64,000 bases of DNA from Haliclona indistincta (taxonomy: Eukaryota > Porifera > Demospongiae > Haplosclerida > Chalinidae): positions 8,511,086 through 8,575,085 of the forward strand of contig OZ024785.1 in NCBI GenBank assembly GCA_964017065.1. Reading direction: 5' to 3'. A model generated the notes under the pieces. The model was not told where the DNA came from, did not search any database, and worked only from the letters and a program-made list of their open reading frames with translations. Shown here in pieces: positions 49,001 to 61,266 of the stretch (positions are counted from its first letter, which is position 1; every line of letters begins with the position of its first letter). Position numbers and translations under genes: made by a program.

Positions 49001-50918
49001 ACAGCAGTTTAGATAACACATCAGGAACATCTTGAGACTCAACTGATATGGCAGCTCCAACACTGAGCATTTATTGATAGATAAAGGTTGAACACGCAAC
49101 AGCACTTACATTCCGGAGTTGTTAATAAAATTGATGTGAACTCCTCTGTGCACCAAAAACTGACCAAATGAAGTCACTGATATTGCTCCATCTGGTGTGC
49201 CTCTGGTCTTGTGGTTCATTAAGTCCAAGCGTCCATGCAAGTGTACCAGAGAGCCTGCGACCTGTAGGTCCAGTTCAAACAAGTAAGCCCATGCATGCAA
49301 CTGAATCATACCTGCATTGCGGCTCCATTATTTTCATTGAATATGTTATGCCCATGAAAGGATACAGGAATGAAGACTATTCCAACTGTGCAGCTCAGTG
49401 GTGAACTGTTTCTAAGAAACTTGCTGCATTTAATGGGATATTACCATAAAATGCAGTGAAGGCTGTGCACTAAAGCTTACCAGTCAATAATTCTAGGTGG
49501 ATTTGTGTGTTCCAGCTGATTTATTGGATCGATAGTGTTGAATGTGATGGCAGACGCAAAGTCATATGCAATGTTTTCAGTGAAGGTACACTTTTCAAAA
49601 GAGACATAATTGTGAGCAGACCCTGTACCTGAGAATAGGAGATATACAAAATAATTTTTAGACACTGCACTGGTATGATGATGATGAGACCACAAACACT
49701 ATAAGCTTGTGACTATAGTTTATCCATGCATTGTTGGTTGAGTAAACTAATGACTATATTAGTAACTAACCTCGATAGCCAGGTAGAATAACTGCAGCAG
49801 CGCCACCTTGTAAAGCATGGTTCTCTACAAATGTTGAATTGTAGAGAGCCACAAAAGAATGCCATTCAGCAAATCCTATTCCAAAAAAGCCTCCTACAAA
49901 TGCTCCTCCAGTGAATGAGGCAATGTTCTTCCTGAAGAAACAATCTTTTATCACTAATGTATGATTTGTTAGATTGCCAAAAGTAGCAAATAAGGCGCCA
50001 CCCCATGATCGAGCAAAATTATTTTGAAATGAACAATTTGTCACTTCAGCTTGTATTGATGAACTACTATCTCCAAGGAAAAATCCTAAAGCACCTCCTC
50101 TCCCAGTGAACCTACTATCTTCAAGCACTTCTGATGATGTCCGTTCAGTAGTTCCATCTGGCTCAGCTGAATTACTCAAGAACATTGAATCTTTCACAAT
50201 AATGGAGTGTTCTTGATAAAGAGGGTAACTCAGTAAACTGATAGATAGACCACCAGAATGACCTCTGAATTCTGTAAACATGACAACTGAAGAAGGTCCG
50301 TTGTGCTCAAATGTACAATTGTCAACTATGATCTTGTGAAAATTGTACACATTGAGCCCACCTTGTCTGAAGTACCTAAAAGATGCATCACAGTTATGTA
50401 AAACAATAGTTAGAGCGTCAATATGTGATTGTTGCTTACCTGAAGCTTGAATCTATTATATCAATCTCTGTGACATTCACTATCTCTATGTATCCTGGAG
50501 AGTTCTCAAACACAATATTCTCAATGCTGACTTGATGTGTATTCTTCAGTGACAACACTGCTATTTGTCTAACAGATGCAAGCAAGTCAGAGCTGAAGTT
50601 GAATGTTACTCTAGTTCCTCTGCTGCCTCGTATGACCACGTTCTTGCTGATGGTGACATTTTGTTTCAAGGTGTGTACTCCGGATGGAACCATCACTACA
50701 GTACAGCTCTGATCATTAGTTGCATCACCAACTAGTGCTACAAAATGCAATGCACTCTGAAAGCTGCCACACTCGTACTGCGAATGGCTCACTGCGACAC
50801 AGTTACTTGCTGTTGACGCGTCTCCAGTGACCAGCACGGTAGTGCTAACGTTCTGAATGGTAGCTGTAGCAAATGCGACTAGAAGGAACCCACAAAATGT
50901 CACTTTTAGGAGATTCAT
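46041..50918 (-). CDS. Beta-helix/multi-span receptor family, copy E
   Basis: Same design as copy A. Exon 1 is 50440-50918, exon 2 is 49771-50375, stop at 46041. The signal peptide is unlike the others (MNLLKVTFCGFLLVAFATA), while the rest of exon 1 is nearly identical. Exon 2 is a mosaic: its first half matches D; its second half is diverged (SRFTGRGG, CFFRKNIASFTGGAFVGGFF, GFAEWHSFVALYNSTF). Exon 3 matches D. The last exon has the 12-bp insertion shared with C. The 57-bp in-frame intron is at 47603-47659. The gene is compact, without transposon-swollen introns. Confidence 0.82.
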
Positions 50919-51099
50919 TCTGCTTTCTGCAAGCACTCGTCTTTATCACTGTTTTATCATTACTATGACCTTATTTACACCATAGATTTATTATGTTTAC
51001 ACTAAGTTACTATTAATGTAGTTGGTAGTTATGATAGTGATAATATACCAGTAACATGATAACAAATACACAGAAATTTTCAATTTTCAAATGGTTTGT

Positions 51100-54000
51100 T
51101 CATGGATCATTTGTTTCTGAGTACAGATAGTAGCAGTCCGAAGTAGTTGCCACGCGTCGCTTGTTTGATTTTGTCGAGTCCATAGAGATGCCGCCCTCAG
51201 AGGAAAAATACATCTCGGACACAGCAACAGAGTTAGTAGCCCAGACTTCAGGTCTAGCAGTCGATGATCTATGCCTTTGAGTGCGAAGTCTTGAGTAAGG
51301 TATTGATCTGTGCCACTTCCTAGAAAACACAGTATAGAGAGCAAAAACTTATTAATGCTTCTTACCAGCACCATCTGACAGGTATTACTGCAACAGCTAT
51401 CAGTAGAACCAGAAGAGGGAAGTAATAGAACACTGTCATCAGCGCTGCAAGATCTGTTATTCCGTGAGACTCGGTCTGTGTACAGCCATTGATGCTGGTA
51501 GTGAACAGTGAAAGAGACGACCCGGAATCACGGAGTTGTGAAGTGTTGGAAAGGATCAGAAGAATCAGTGTGTCTACTGCAAGAACCGTTTCTATGATAT
51601 TAGATAGTGTGCTCTTGAATGGCTGAACATAGCCATACAGCATTAGAATCACCATTACAACAAACATAGATGGATACTGCAAACATAAAAGCGATAAAAG
51701 TGTAAAAGATACTTATCTAAGCATACTTGGTTTCCTGGGAAGGCTACAACTGCTAAAACTATCACTAATCGTCTCGAGAGCTCCATGACAGGCCAGACCT
51801 TCACGTGCTCTTTCAGAGAGATAGTCAATGCTGGAAGAACACAGCGTACGATTGTTTTTCCCTGTAGAAGTAAAGAGAAGTACGATGACACCTCTGCATG
51901 TGACTAGAATATACCTTGAAAATACCAATGAGAGCTAAGAAGCAGAATATCACGACAAACATTAACAGAATCAGAGAACAAATCGCTAGCACAGATAACC
52001 CAATATGTCCGTCGGCAAAGCATGTGATTGAGCCATTGACAAACCATCTCTATAAAGTACCATCATGAAGCGGCACTCATACAACACAACACGCACGGGT
52101 ATGCTCACCGATGATATTTGACCATCTTGGTCAGGTAGCTGTGGACACCTAAGAATTGATGTTGCTGTATAAGCGATGTGCGGGAAGAGCTGTAGCACTA
52201 TCAACCACACCCCATGCCAGGGAACTTTGTATCTCACTACTTTGTGCCTAAAGACAGTTTCACTCATAGTAAGATCTACGTAGTGCCGTTGCTCTACCTT
52301 ATGATCAGTACGATAGGACAGACAAGAATCGCAGTAAAAAGTGGTATGAATCTGAGTGAGTAGGAGACCAGTGCACTCATGTTGCTATAGAGACAGAAGT
52401 CATAGGGGAAGTAGAAACTTGAAGCGCTGCTGATGAAGTAGAGCTATACATGAAGATAAAATTATCATGAATAGCTAGAATGGGTGGTTAACGTACATAT
52501 GAATAGACTTTAAAAAATGAGAAAGGTGGATGTTCCAATAAATACGGTATCACCTAATACAATTTGAACAGAAGCCATAAACAATTGTAAAGTGTCATGT
52601 TGCGAATTACTAACTTGAACGTAAAACAAACATGGTAGAATCCATGATGGAGTTGGAACCATTGCAATGAGAATCACAACGTAAATGAAGCAATCTGCAA
52701 TCACTACAAAACCCAAGTAGAAGATTCGCTGCATACACCCGACCATTGATACGACGTACCCAATGCTGCAATCAGCAGTCCAGATGCGTCGCTGCACGTG
52801 ACACACTTGTTCAATAGAGCACTCACTCCACTGCCGTTCTTGCAATCACCACACAAGACACCTGATGAAACCCACATCAGAGCTAGTCAGAACTCACGAT
52901 CTCCTGGGTGCTACTCACCTTGCCTGTTGCATGTGCATTGAGAATCAAGTGAACTACTATTGTAGATGTGGAAGCAGCTGGTTTCGGATAGTTCCTGACA
53001 TTGACAGTATCCCTCAGGACAGGGATAGACAATAAGAGAAGACATTGAGTCTGATCCAGCCCATGCTTGTCCCTAGGCACGAGAAAGCTACCAAGTGCAA
53101 TGAACATGTTTAGCAAGCTTTACCGATAGTATGATTCGTCTTCCTTCACAGCCAGCAATGTTGGTATTGTTTTGATCACAGGTGCACAGTACTTGGACTG
53201 TTCCCGAGCGAGTCAGGTTAGTCAGCACATAACCAGGAGGACAAAACTCAGGTGAAGCTCTGAAATTGGTATTTATTTCTTCCTAAATGAACGCAACATG
53301 GTCGTGAAGTTAAAAATAGTGCTCAACAACTTACAACACTCAAGATGCTGTTTAAAGTTATTCTGTGTTGTGCCGAGAGTGCCCTGGAATTGTGGGAGTA
53401 GTACGACGATGAAATGGCGTGGTCAACATTGTCGATGGCGACCACAGTCGGTGAAAAATCGACCTGAAGCTGTCAGCACCACAAAAATAAACAGTATCTA
53501 TAGTAACAAAATTTATAGCATACCTCTTGCTCTGTCAGCTGATCTGAGATTCGAAAAGCACCAACGGTAGGCTTACCAAGCTCATCTCGTGCTGAAACAG
53601 CAATACTGAGATTTTCACCAGGATAACCCAGCACCTTTACACAGCAAAAAGTTCACAAGTTAAGAAATTTGACAGCAGAGTACTCACATTTTGAGCTGTT
53701 GTAGAAAGACTAAAAACAGGCGATTGGATGTACCACTGTCTCTCACGAGAGCTGTTGCCATGTGCTGTGTTTGTCTCTCCTCCGCTGTAAAGATTTAATT
53801 CATGGGTCATGCAGTGATGATTTGAGCATTACTTGTAGTGGACAAAAGGCCAGTCGAACACAGCTGAGAGATTAAAGATCGGATATTGTAGCCCTGTCCA
53901 GGAGCATAGATCAAAGTGATTCATGAAGACAGCAGATCCGACCAGAGCTCGATTACTAGTGAAAGATATACTCACCTAAAAATACACATGAATACAGTGA

Positions 54001-56173
54001 ATACAGTGAATACAGTGAATACAGTGAATACAGTGAATACACCACACATGAATACAGTGTGGTGCTAATCTTACGTTTTCCCATTCATCAGGTGGAGCTT
54101 TCGGTTGCTCGTACAGAAACGGACAGAGAGGGTTAAACAGCAGCTGAGATAAGACCGAGGTAACACGCTGTGACTCTACCACAACTGAAGACCCAAACCT
54201 ATCAACACAAAAAGTACAGAGAGAGATTCATCATAGTATGCTATGGGCTCCAGTACATGTACGATACTGCTCTCTAGCCCTTACTTTCCAGTGCTATTCG
54301 TAAAATGCAGCTGGGAACCTTTCTTCAGTCGTAACTGACCAAATGACTGCATATAGAGCGCACCGCCGTCAATATGCTCTGCGTCATTACCAGTGAAGCT
54401 AACAGTTCCTTCAACACTGACAGACGAACCCACAACCTGAAACCATGTATGCATAATCAGTTAATCACAACATTACACTGTTTTCAAATACCTGCAATCC
54501 AGGACCAATGTTATCCATAAATGTGTTTTCACCGAAAAATGTCAACGGAAAGTAAGCAGTGCTAACGGTACCACCACTCCCTCCTCTGTTAGCGATAAAG
54601 ACACTACATTGAAGGTGAAATGAAAACGGAAGGTTTTATGTTACAAATGAATCCATTTTACCAGTCGATTATCTCCATTGGTTTAACCAACTCTCTGAAA
54701 CCAAACAGATTAAGAGAAAATATGCCGATAGCAGCACCGAACTCAGGGACGACATTCTCTCTGAAAGTGCAGTTCTGGAAGCGAGCAAAGTTGCCCAAAG
54801 GTACGGTCACAGCATCTGTGAAGTGCAGCAATGAAGGGGTATTCTTACAAAAAGAAAACACTAGGCATCTGGTAAACAAGCATAATACCAAATCACAAAC
54901 ACCAGAACATTTTCAAAATAAAAATGAACTCATTGTTATAATAAATGCAACCCCACTAGACCAATTCATTGTTAAATATATGCAACCTCACTCAACCAAT
55001 TCATTGTTTGTACAACAACTCTAGAATCCAGTCTTGCATGTTAAAAACTACATAAGCAGTCAACACCACAAATCACTATTACTAACCTGGTCTGAAGGGT
55101 AGTGACGATTTGATGGCGCCTCCATGTGGCGCCGCGTTCCTCACGAACGTACAGCCTACAGCTATCAACTTGTTACTGTTACGACTGTCTCCACCATTAA
55201 TGAATCCAGCAAGCATTCCACCAGCACCTGTCCCGGCCGAGTTCCCGGTGAAGAGCGAGTCGTTGACGTTAATGGTGTGATTAGAGAGACCGCTCTGTAC
55301 AGTGTATAGTCCACCTCCAAATGATTTTGCTCTGTTATCGGTGAAGACGCAGTTTTCAACACTACCAGTGACCGGGTCAGTCCCGCTAATCAGTATTGCG
55401 AGACCACCTCCTCTTCCAGTAAATATTCTCTGTGAAAATGCTTGTGCAGTCGTTCGTTGGTTACCAAGCGAGCTAGGGTCAGCTGTGTTGTTGGAGAAAT
55501 TGCAGTCCCTGATGCTGAATCTTGGTGAACCAGCAAGGGAGCTGTAAGCTAACGACAGCCCTCCGCTGTGACCCCTGAAATTGTCAGTTTTTACGACAGC
55601 AGCAGGCCCATTGCTCTCAAATAAACAAGAAGACACAGCCACCATTAGACAGTTGTAGATATCGAGTGCTCCTTGGATGAAATTTCTAAAAGTGCAGTCG
55701 TGTATAGCAACACCGTTTACATTGACTATGCCCATCGCAATCGGACCGTTCATGAATTGGATACCTTCGACTCGAACAAATTCTGCATTGCTGAAAGAGA
55801 TGGTGCGGAGTGGCTGAGTGCTAGCAGTGTTCAGTGAATCACTAGCTACAGTGACAGAGTGAGGAGACTCGGCCCTTAAAACAACACTACTTGTGATATT
55901 CACAGTCTGTTGGAGGTTGTACTGCCCTGGTCTAATGACGATTTCGACACAGCTGCTCGTGTTGGTATCACCCGCGCTCAGGGCTACCAGCACATCTTGT
56001 AACGAACGACAAACGACTCCATCGGTGCTGTTATTCACAGAGAGTCCACGACAGTCCGCACCTGCATCCTGATCGACCATCCATGTTGTCACGCAGCTAG
56101 AAGCTGACAGAGAACTTGCAGTGAGCAGCAGTGTGATCAGAAGCGCACAGAATGCTGAGAGAGAACCGGCCAT
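51100..56173 (-). CDS. Beta-helix/multi-span receptor family, divergent copy F
   Basis: Twenty exons in phase encode 1251 residues: 55087-56173, 54662-54815, 54492-54603, 54285-54436, 54075-54198, 53833-53975, 53688-53784, 53524-53634, 53335-53463, 53124-53282, 52919-53072, 52760-52861, 52615-52703, 52497-52553, 52298-52443, 52109-52247, 51915-52049, 51727-51861, 51366-51676, 51100-51319. The first exon equals exons 1+2 of A-E without the intron; most other exons have the same length as in A. Signal peptide MAGSLSAFCALLITLLL, beta-helix turns (NCVFTDN, GGGLYTV, VNDSLFTGN), stalk CPEGYCQCQE and VLCGDCKNG, then membrane spans and a Ser/Arg/Tyr-rich tail of about 73 residues. It is clearly the oldest relative in the cluster and is head-to-head with Argonaute. 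Function unknown. Confidence 0.86.
53990..54048. repeat. 9-bp minisatellite in copy F intron
   Basis: About six tandem copies of GAATACAGT, with a further partial copy after an interruption at 54048-54058, lying between F exons 5 and 6. Confidence 0.9.
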
Positions 56174-56351
56174 TTTACGACTGACACCGATTTGCCCATA
56201 TTAGAGTGATAATCGTGTCCTTCAAACTTTAGCACAGGAAGTTGGTGCAGGAATGCTGTCATAATGTCGTTTATACACGTACACGTGCTCGCTCGGGTCT
56301 CTAAAAGTAAAAATAGCACAAACTAATGACGTCATTTAACTGGAATTCCCC
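56174..56351. promoter_or_regulatory. Divergent promoter, copy F and Argonaute
   Basis: A 178-bp interval between opposite start codons. It contains the palindrome TGACGTCA (56327-56334), the full CREB/ATF site, 17 bp before the Argonaute ATG, and ACACGTACACGTG-like E-box text at about 56275-56287. A GATTATCACTCTAAT stretch lies close to copy F. Confidence 0.55.
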
Positions 56352-59300
56352 ATGGATTTTCCCTTCACTACTGTCACCTGCGAGCAGTCGAGCACAGTTA
56401 ATTCTGCACTGCGCCTTGAAAGTCTCAATATGTCTGAACGTACTAGGAAAAGAGGCCGAGGTCGAGGAAATGGACGAGGACGCGGTGCTGGTCAGCAAAG
56501 ACAGCAGCAGGCGCCAGGACGGCGCCAAAACGACTTTAACGACAGCCGACCAGGTGGAGAGGTACCACCTGATGGAGCAAGAAGAAGCCAACAGCAAACA
56601 AAACCCACACAACAACGTTCAGAAATTGTCGAGGGAGCTGCGCAGGGACAGAGCGTGTCCAACACAGGAGCTGGACCATCCAGTCCCCGCCTTGAACCTT
56701 ACACACCACCAGCTTGTAAACCAACCAGTCCTTCTCAAGCAACATCACCAGTAGTACCAACTGGTCCACAAGTACCACCTTCAACCACTCCCTCTCAAGC
56801 AACACCACCAGTAGTACCAACTGGTCCACAAGTATCTCATCAAGTACCACCTTCAATCACTCCCTCTCAAGCAACACCACCAGTAGTACCAACTGGTCCA
56901 CAAGTATCTCATCAGGTACCACCTTCAACCACTCCCTCTCAAGCAACACCATCAGTAGTACCAACTGGTCCACAAGTACCTCATCAAGTACCACCTTCAA
57001 CCACAGCTCCATCAAGTGCTGCAACAGGTGCAGTAAAGTAGCGTTGTATGTCACTATGCACACCTCCACTCTGCTGGGTAGGCGTACGAGATTTTAAAAT
57101 CCACTTGGATTTCGCGTGGATTTCAAATTGAATTTCTGTCATCAGTGTACGAGATTTCAAAGAGTGTCGTACCCTCGATGCACACCATTTCACATCCTAA
57201 TATCAAGTGTGTTAGATGAACTGTGCTGAAAGCAGCATAGGGCAATTCAGTTTAGCTAGATGTAGCATAATTCGGTAGTTATGTTGAGTTCTTCTAGTGT
57301 ATAGTATAGCTAAAGGCGACCATGATATTGCTGTCAACAATCGATGTGTGTTCATAGCTATCAACAGGTGTTCTTGTTCTTTCTATCACAGGTGTTAGAG
57401 ACCTTCCTAAGAGACCTGGTTATGGTCGTGAAGGAAGACCAATAGCTCTTCTAGCGAACCACTTTGCTCTGCAAATACCAGATGGGGTCATTCATCATTA
57501 CGATGTGGAAATCACTCCATCAAAATGTCCTCGTAGTCTCAACAGACAGATAATGGAGGCAGCAGTGAGTAGGTATGCTAGCCAGCTTGGTCAGTATCCA
57601 GCATTCGATGGACAGAAGAACCTCTTCACTCCCAAGAGACTTCCTCTTCCTCATGATAAAGTGAGCTGTGTCAATGGTGTGTCTTTTCAATGATGATTTA
57701 TTGTTCTAGATCAAGCTTGACGTGACTTTCAAGCCAGTCGGAGAGGACAGAGAACGAACCTTTAGTGTAAGCAACCATTTTCTCATGGTGATTACATGTT
57801 GGGTCTGTCTCAGGTGACTGTGAAGCATGCTTCTGTGGTTGACATGGGTCTTTTGAGGCAGCTGTATATGAAAGGTGGCAAGTCATTAGCCTCAATGCCG
57901 CGATTTGATGAGATTCAGCCGTCAATTCAAGCACTTGATATCGTTCTTCGACACAGGACTTCAATGAAGTAATGAGATAGTTAATTAATAGTCTGTAATT
58001 TATTCTCGTCTAGCCTTGTCTCAGTGGGTCGTAGCTTCTTTTCTCCTCCTGTTGGACGTGAAATTAAATCACTAGGGGCGGGGCGTGAGGTGTGGTTTGG
58101 TCACTACCAGAGTGTTCGCCCAGACATGTGGACGATTACTTTGAATATAGACGGTAAGAGAAGGTAGAACAGCTAGCTATCATTATAGTTCCGCTGTAGT
58201 TGCTGCTACTGCCTTCTATGAGAAACAAACTGTTTTGGAGTTCATGTGCAAAGTCTTAGATCCACGCCAGTCTGCATCACCAGTTCCACATCAACTAGCA
58301 GATCACCAAAGGAGAACATTTGCAAGAGAAATCAAAGGTAGACAAGTTGTGTGAACGGTACAAGTGTCTAACTATACAATTCAGGTCTAAAAGTTGAAGC
58401 GACACATTTACCTTATCGACGCAAGTACACCGTTGTGGATGTCACCAGACTCTCGGCAGCTAGCCTCACGTGAGCCTTCATTCATCATGTGTGATACATG
58501 TGCCACTTGTGGGGTCGTCCAGGTTTCCGTTGGATGATGGAAAGGTTTCTACTGTGAAGGACTACTTTCAGAGGACATACAGTCTCCGCTTGTCGTATCC
58601 TAATCTACCTTGTTTGCACGTGGGTCAGAAGACCAGAAATGTCTACATTCCTCTGGAGTGTCTCGACCTGAAGGAAGGTCAGAGGTGTGTCAAGAAACTG
58701 TCCGATAGACAGACAGCAGAAATGATCAGAGCTGTAGCTAAACCAGCTTACGAGCGGAAAAGAAGAATTGAACAAATGGCAAGTGTAATTATAATAACAA
58801 AGAATTCATAATCATAATCCCTCTTCAGGCCAGAGAGGCTAAGTTTAGTGAAGATCCTGTTTTGAAGAATTTTAGGATCAGAGTGGACACCAGCATGACT
58901 GGAGTAGGTGGAAGGGTTCTAAACCCACCCGCCATGGAATGCAACCACAATCATACAGTATGTACAAATCTGAATAGTGTTAGTCGTGCATCTATTTTGG
59001 AACATAGGTTCAGCCCAGAGAAGGTGCTTGGGACTTGAAGAGAAATTCATTTTTCAGTGGTGTTGCTGTCAATAACTGGGGAATATTAGTGATTCCCAGG
59101 AACTGCCGTAGTTTACAGTGAGTGCTTGTTTGAAGTATAATGCATTTCACATTTTTGCTGTAGGAATTTTATTTCACAGCTCTCAGTGATTAGCAGGGAA
59201 AAGGGAATGCCCATTAGTGACCGTCCACTAGTTATCAACTTTAACCCACATCGAGAGAATATGTTGAAAGTGTTCAAGTCGCATTTTGTTCAGCTGGAAA

Positions 59301-61266
59301 TGGTTCTTGTTGTCTTAGAAGACAGAAACAAATATTATAGTGAGTACTGAGTTTGATTTTTTTTGTGTGTGTGTGTGTGTGTGTGTTTGCGTGCGTGCGT
59401 GCATGCGTGTGTGATTAATATTTGTGTTACAATGAGCCTGCACCAAATCTATGGTTGCACGACCTCACAGATACCATCTGTTGTACTTGGGGAGACAGTT
59501 TCGTTGCTAATATGATTGATTGTGAGTGTTTCTCAATTGCAGATGAGGTGAAGCATGTAGCTGACCATCTTGGAGTCTGCACTCAGTGTGTGCTGCTCAA
59601 GAATGTTGACAAAGCATCTTTCACAACCATTTCCAACCTTTGCTTGAAGATAAACGGAAAGCTTGGCGGGATTAACACCATCCCTAATACGTCAGCTAGC
59701 ATGCCGGCTATGTAACAAATTATGTATGTACTGTCGTCTTTGTTTCAGGTTGCCGCACCTCTTTCGCGAAGACCGTTTCAAGGCTGAACCTGTTATCATT
59801 TTTGGTGCCGATGTGACTCATCCTGCTCCAGGAGAAAACAGAAAACCATCGATTGCTGCAGTAATTAAGCTATTGACAAGTAATAAGTTGTTCTTTATGG
59901 CTATCATCTTGCAGGTTGTAGCCAGCATGGATCATACCGCAGTCAAGTATAGAGCAATTCCGAAACTACTTCAACACAGACAAGTGAGTGACCTCAGGAC
60001 CATAACATTGTCTTGTATCTACTACTTTCACAGGAAGTAATGGAAATCAATCAACTTGGTCCCTTGGTAAAAGATCTATTGGTGAAATTTTATAAGAACT
60101 ATCGTAGCAAACCTCGTAAAATTTTGTTCTTCCGTGATGGAGTCAGTGAAGGGCAGTTTGGACAAGTGAGGAGGTTCAACTGTGTTGTGATTGTTTTAAT
60201 GTGGAACTACAGGTTATTCTGAAAGAAGTAGCTGCTGTCCAAGCAGCTTGCACAAGGCTTGACCCAGAATATAGACCAGGAATCACGTTTGTAGTTGTAC
60301 AGAAGAGACACCACACTCGACTGTTCTGCGAAAATAAGAGTGACCAGGTGAGTCATTTAAAAGATCTCGTCAAGCAAGTAAATGGTCATATACCCTTTCT
60401 CAGGTTGGAAAGAGTGGCAATGTTCCTCCAGGAACTACTGTTGATAAAATCATTACTCATCCTTTGTTCTTCGATTACTATCAAGTCTCACATGCTGGCA
60501 TTCAGGTATGTAGGAGGTGCTAGTAGAGTTCATACCAATACAATCAAAATTTTTGTTTTGCACATTCCCTCGCAGGGCACCAGTCGGCCTTGTCACTATC
60601 AGGTACTCTGGGATGACAATAATTTCACTCCTGATCAACTCCAAATGCTGTCCTATCAGCTGTGTCATGCGTACGCTCGCTGCAATCGCAGTGTGTCTTA
60701 TCCTGCTCCTACTTACTACGCCCATCATGTTGCCTTCAGAGCTCGATATAAACTACAAGAATGGGAGGACAAGAAGTAAGGATCAGCACTCCTCACACAC
60801 ACACACACACACTCACACACACACTAGAAAGATAGAGATGAGTGAAGTATGCTGTAGCACAAATGCTCGAGGTACTGATTACCATCACTAATTTTGATGC
60901 AATCACCAAATAATTTGGTTCTTACTGCATATGAACATATGCAGTAAGAACCAGTATGGATAACTCTGTTTGTCACCAGAATATCTATCATGCAATGCTT
61001 CGGTTAAATCAGTCATTACTGTTCCATTAAGAGTGAAACGTCATGACAAGAATAGTCACATAAATTTAGGCTAAGCATGTTTGCTTCATGGAGTGATACA
61101 TAGAGTGCATAAGCTGATTGTAACATGTCTCTCATGCAGCAGTGACACTAGTGATGCTGCCAGTGTAGCCAGTGGCTATTCCAACAACGGTCCATTGCCC
61201 ATTGCTGAAATGGAAGAGGCAATCAATGTGAAAGAAGGCTTTGCAGACACGATGTACTTCCTGTAA
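56352..61266 (+). CDS. Argonaute (AGO clade), DEDH residues intact
   Basis: Nineteen exons in phase encode 1071 residues: 56352-57027, 57392-57660, 57710-57766, 57814-57968, 58014-58153, 58200-58337, 58385-58469, 58523-58778, 58829-58957, 59008-59117, 59164-59339, 59543-59690, 59749-59860, 59915-59983, 60034-60165, 60213-60347, 60404-60505, 60576-60775, 61140-61266. The N-terminal 225 residues are an RG-rich patch ([14 protein letters not shown]) and Pro/Thr repeats; then come N, PAZ ([11 protein letters not shown], YNLxVG-type LPCLHVGQ), MID and PIWI. The slicer tetrad is complete: Asp801 (GADVTHP), Glu841 (QEVMEI), Asp875 (RDGVSEGQF), His1013 ([12 protein letters not shown]). The end DTMYFL is typical of AGO, not PIWI. 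It is expected to bind small RNAs and cleave targets. An alternative ATG lies at 56430 (MSERTRKR). Confidence 0.95.
56733..57000 (+). repeat. Coding minisatellite in Argonaute exon 1
   Basis: Units starting TCTCAAGCAACACCACCAGT begin at 56733, 56793, 56865 and 56937 (60, 72 and 72 bp). The translated unit is [20 protein letters not shown]; the first unit lacks the SHQV part. All units keep the frame, so copy-number change would lengthen a flexible Pro-rich linker without breaking the gene. Confidence 0.9.
59361..59415. repeat. (TG)n/(CGTG)n repeat in Argonaute intron
   Basis: A GT-rich microsatellite passing into GCGTGCGTGC. A further (CA)n run lies at about 60794-60823 in the last Argonaute intron. 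Confidence 0.9.

Noticed and set aside
51087..51374. A 95-residue frame at the end of copy F as its last exon.
   Set aside because: The alternate frame ending at 51100 begins after a proper acceptor (TTTTCTAG at 51320) and keeps phase with the previous exon.
52704..52759. A frame change in copy F between LLIAAL and the next hydrophobic stretch.
   Set aside because: A 56-bp intron (GTACGT to TTTTGTAG) at the homologous place keeps the frame and aligns VIADCFIYVV with the other copies.
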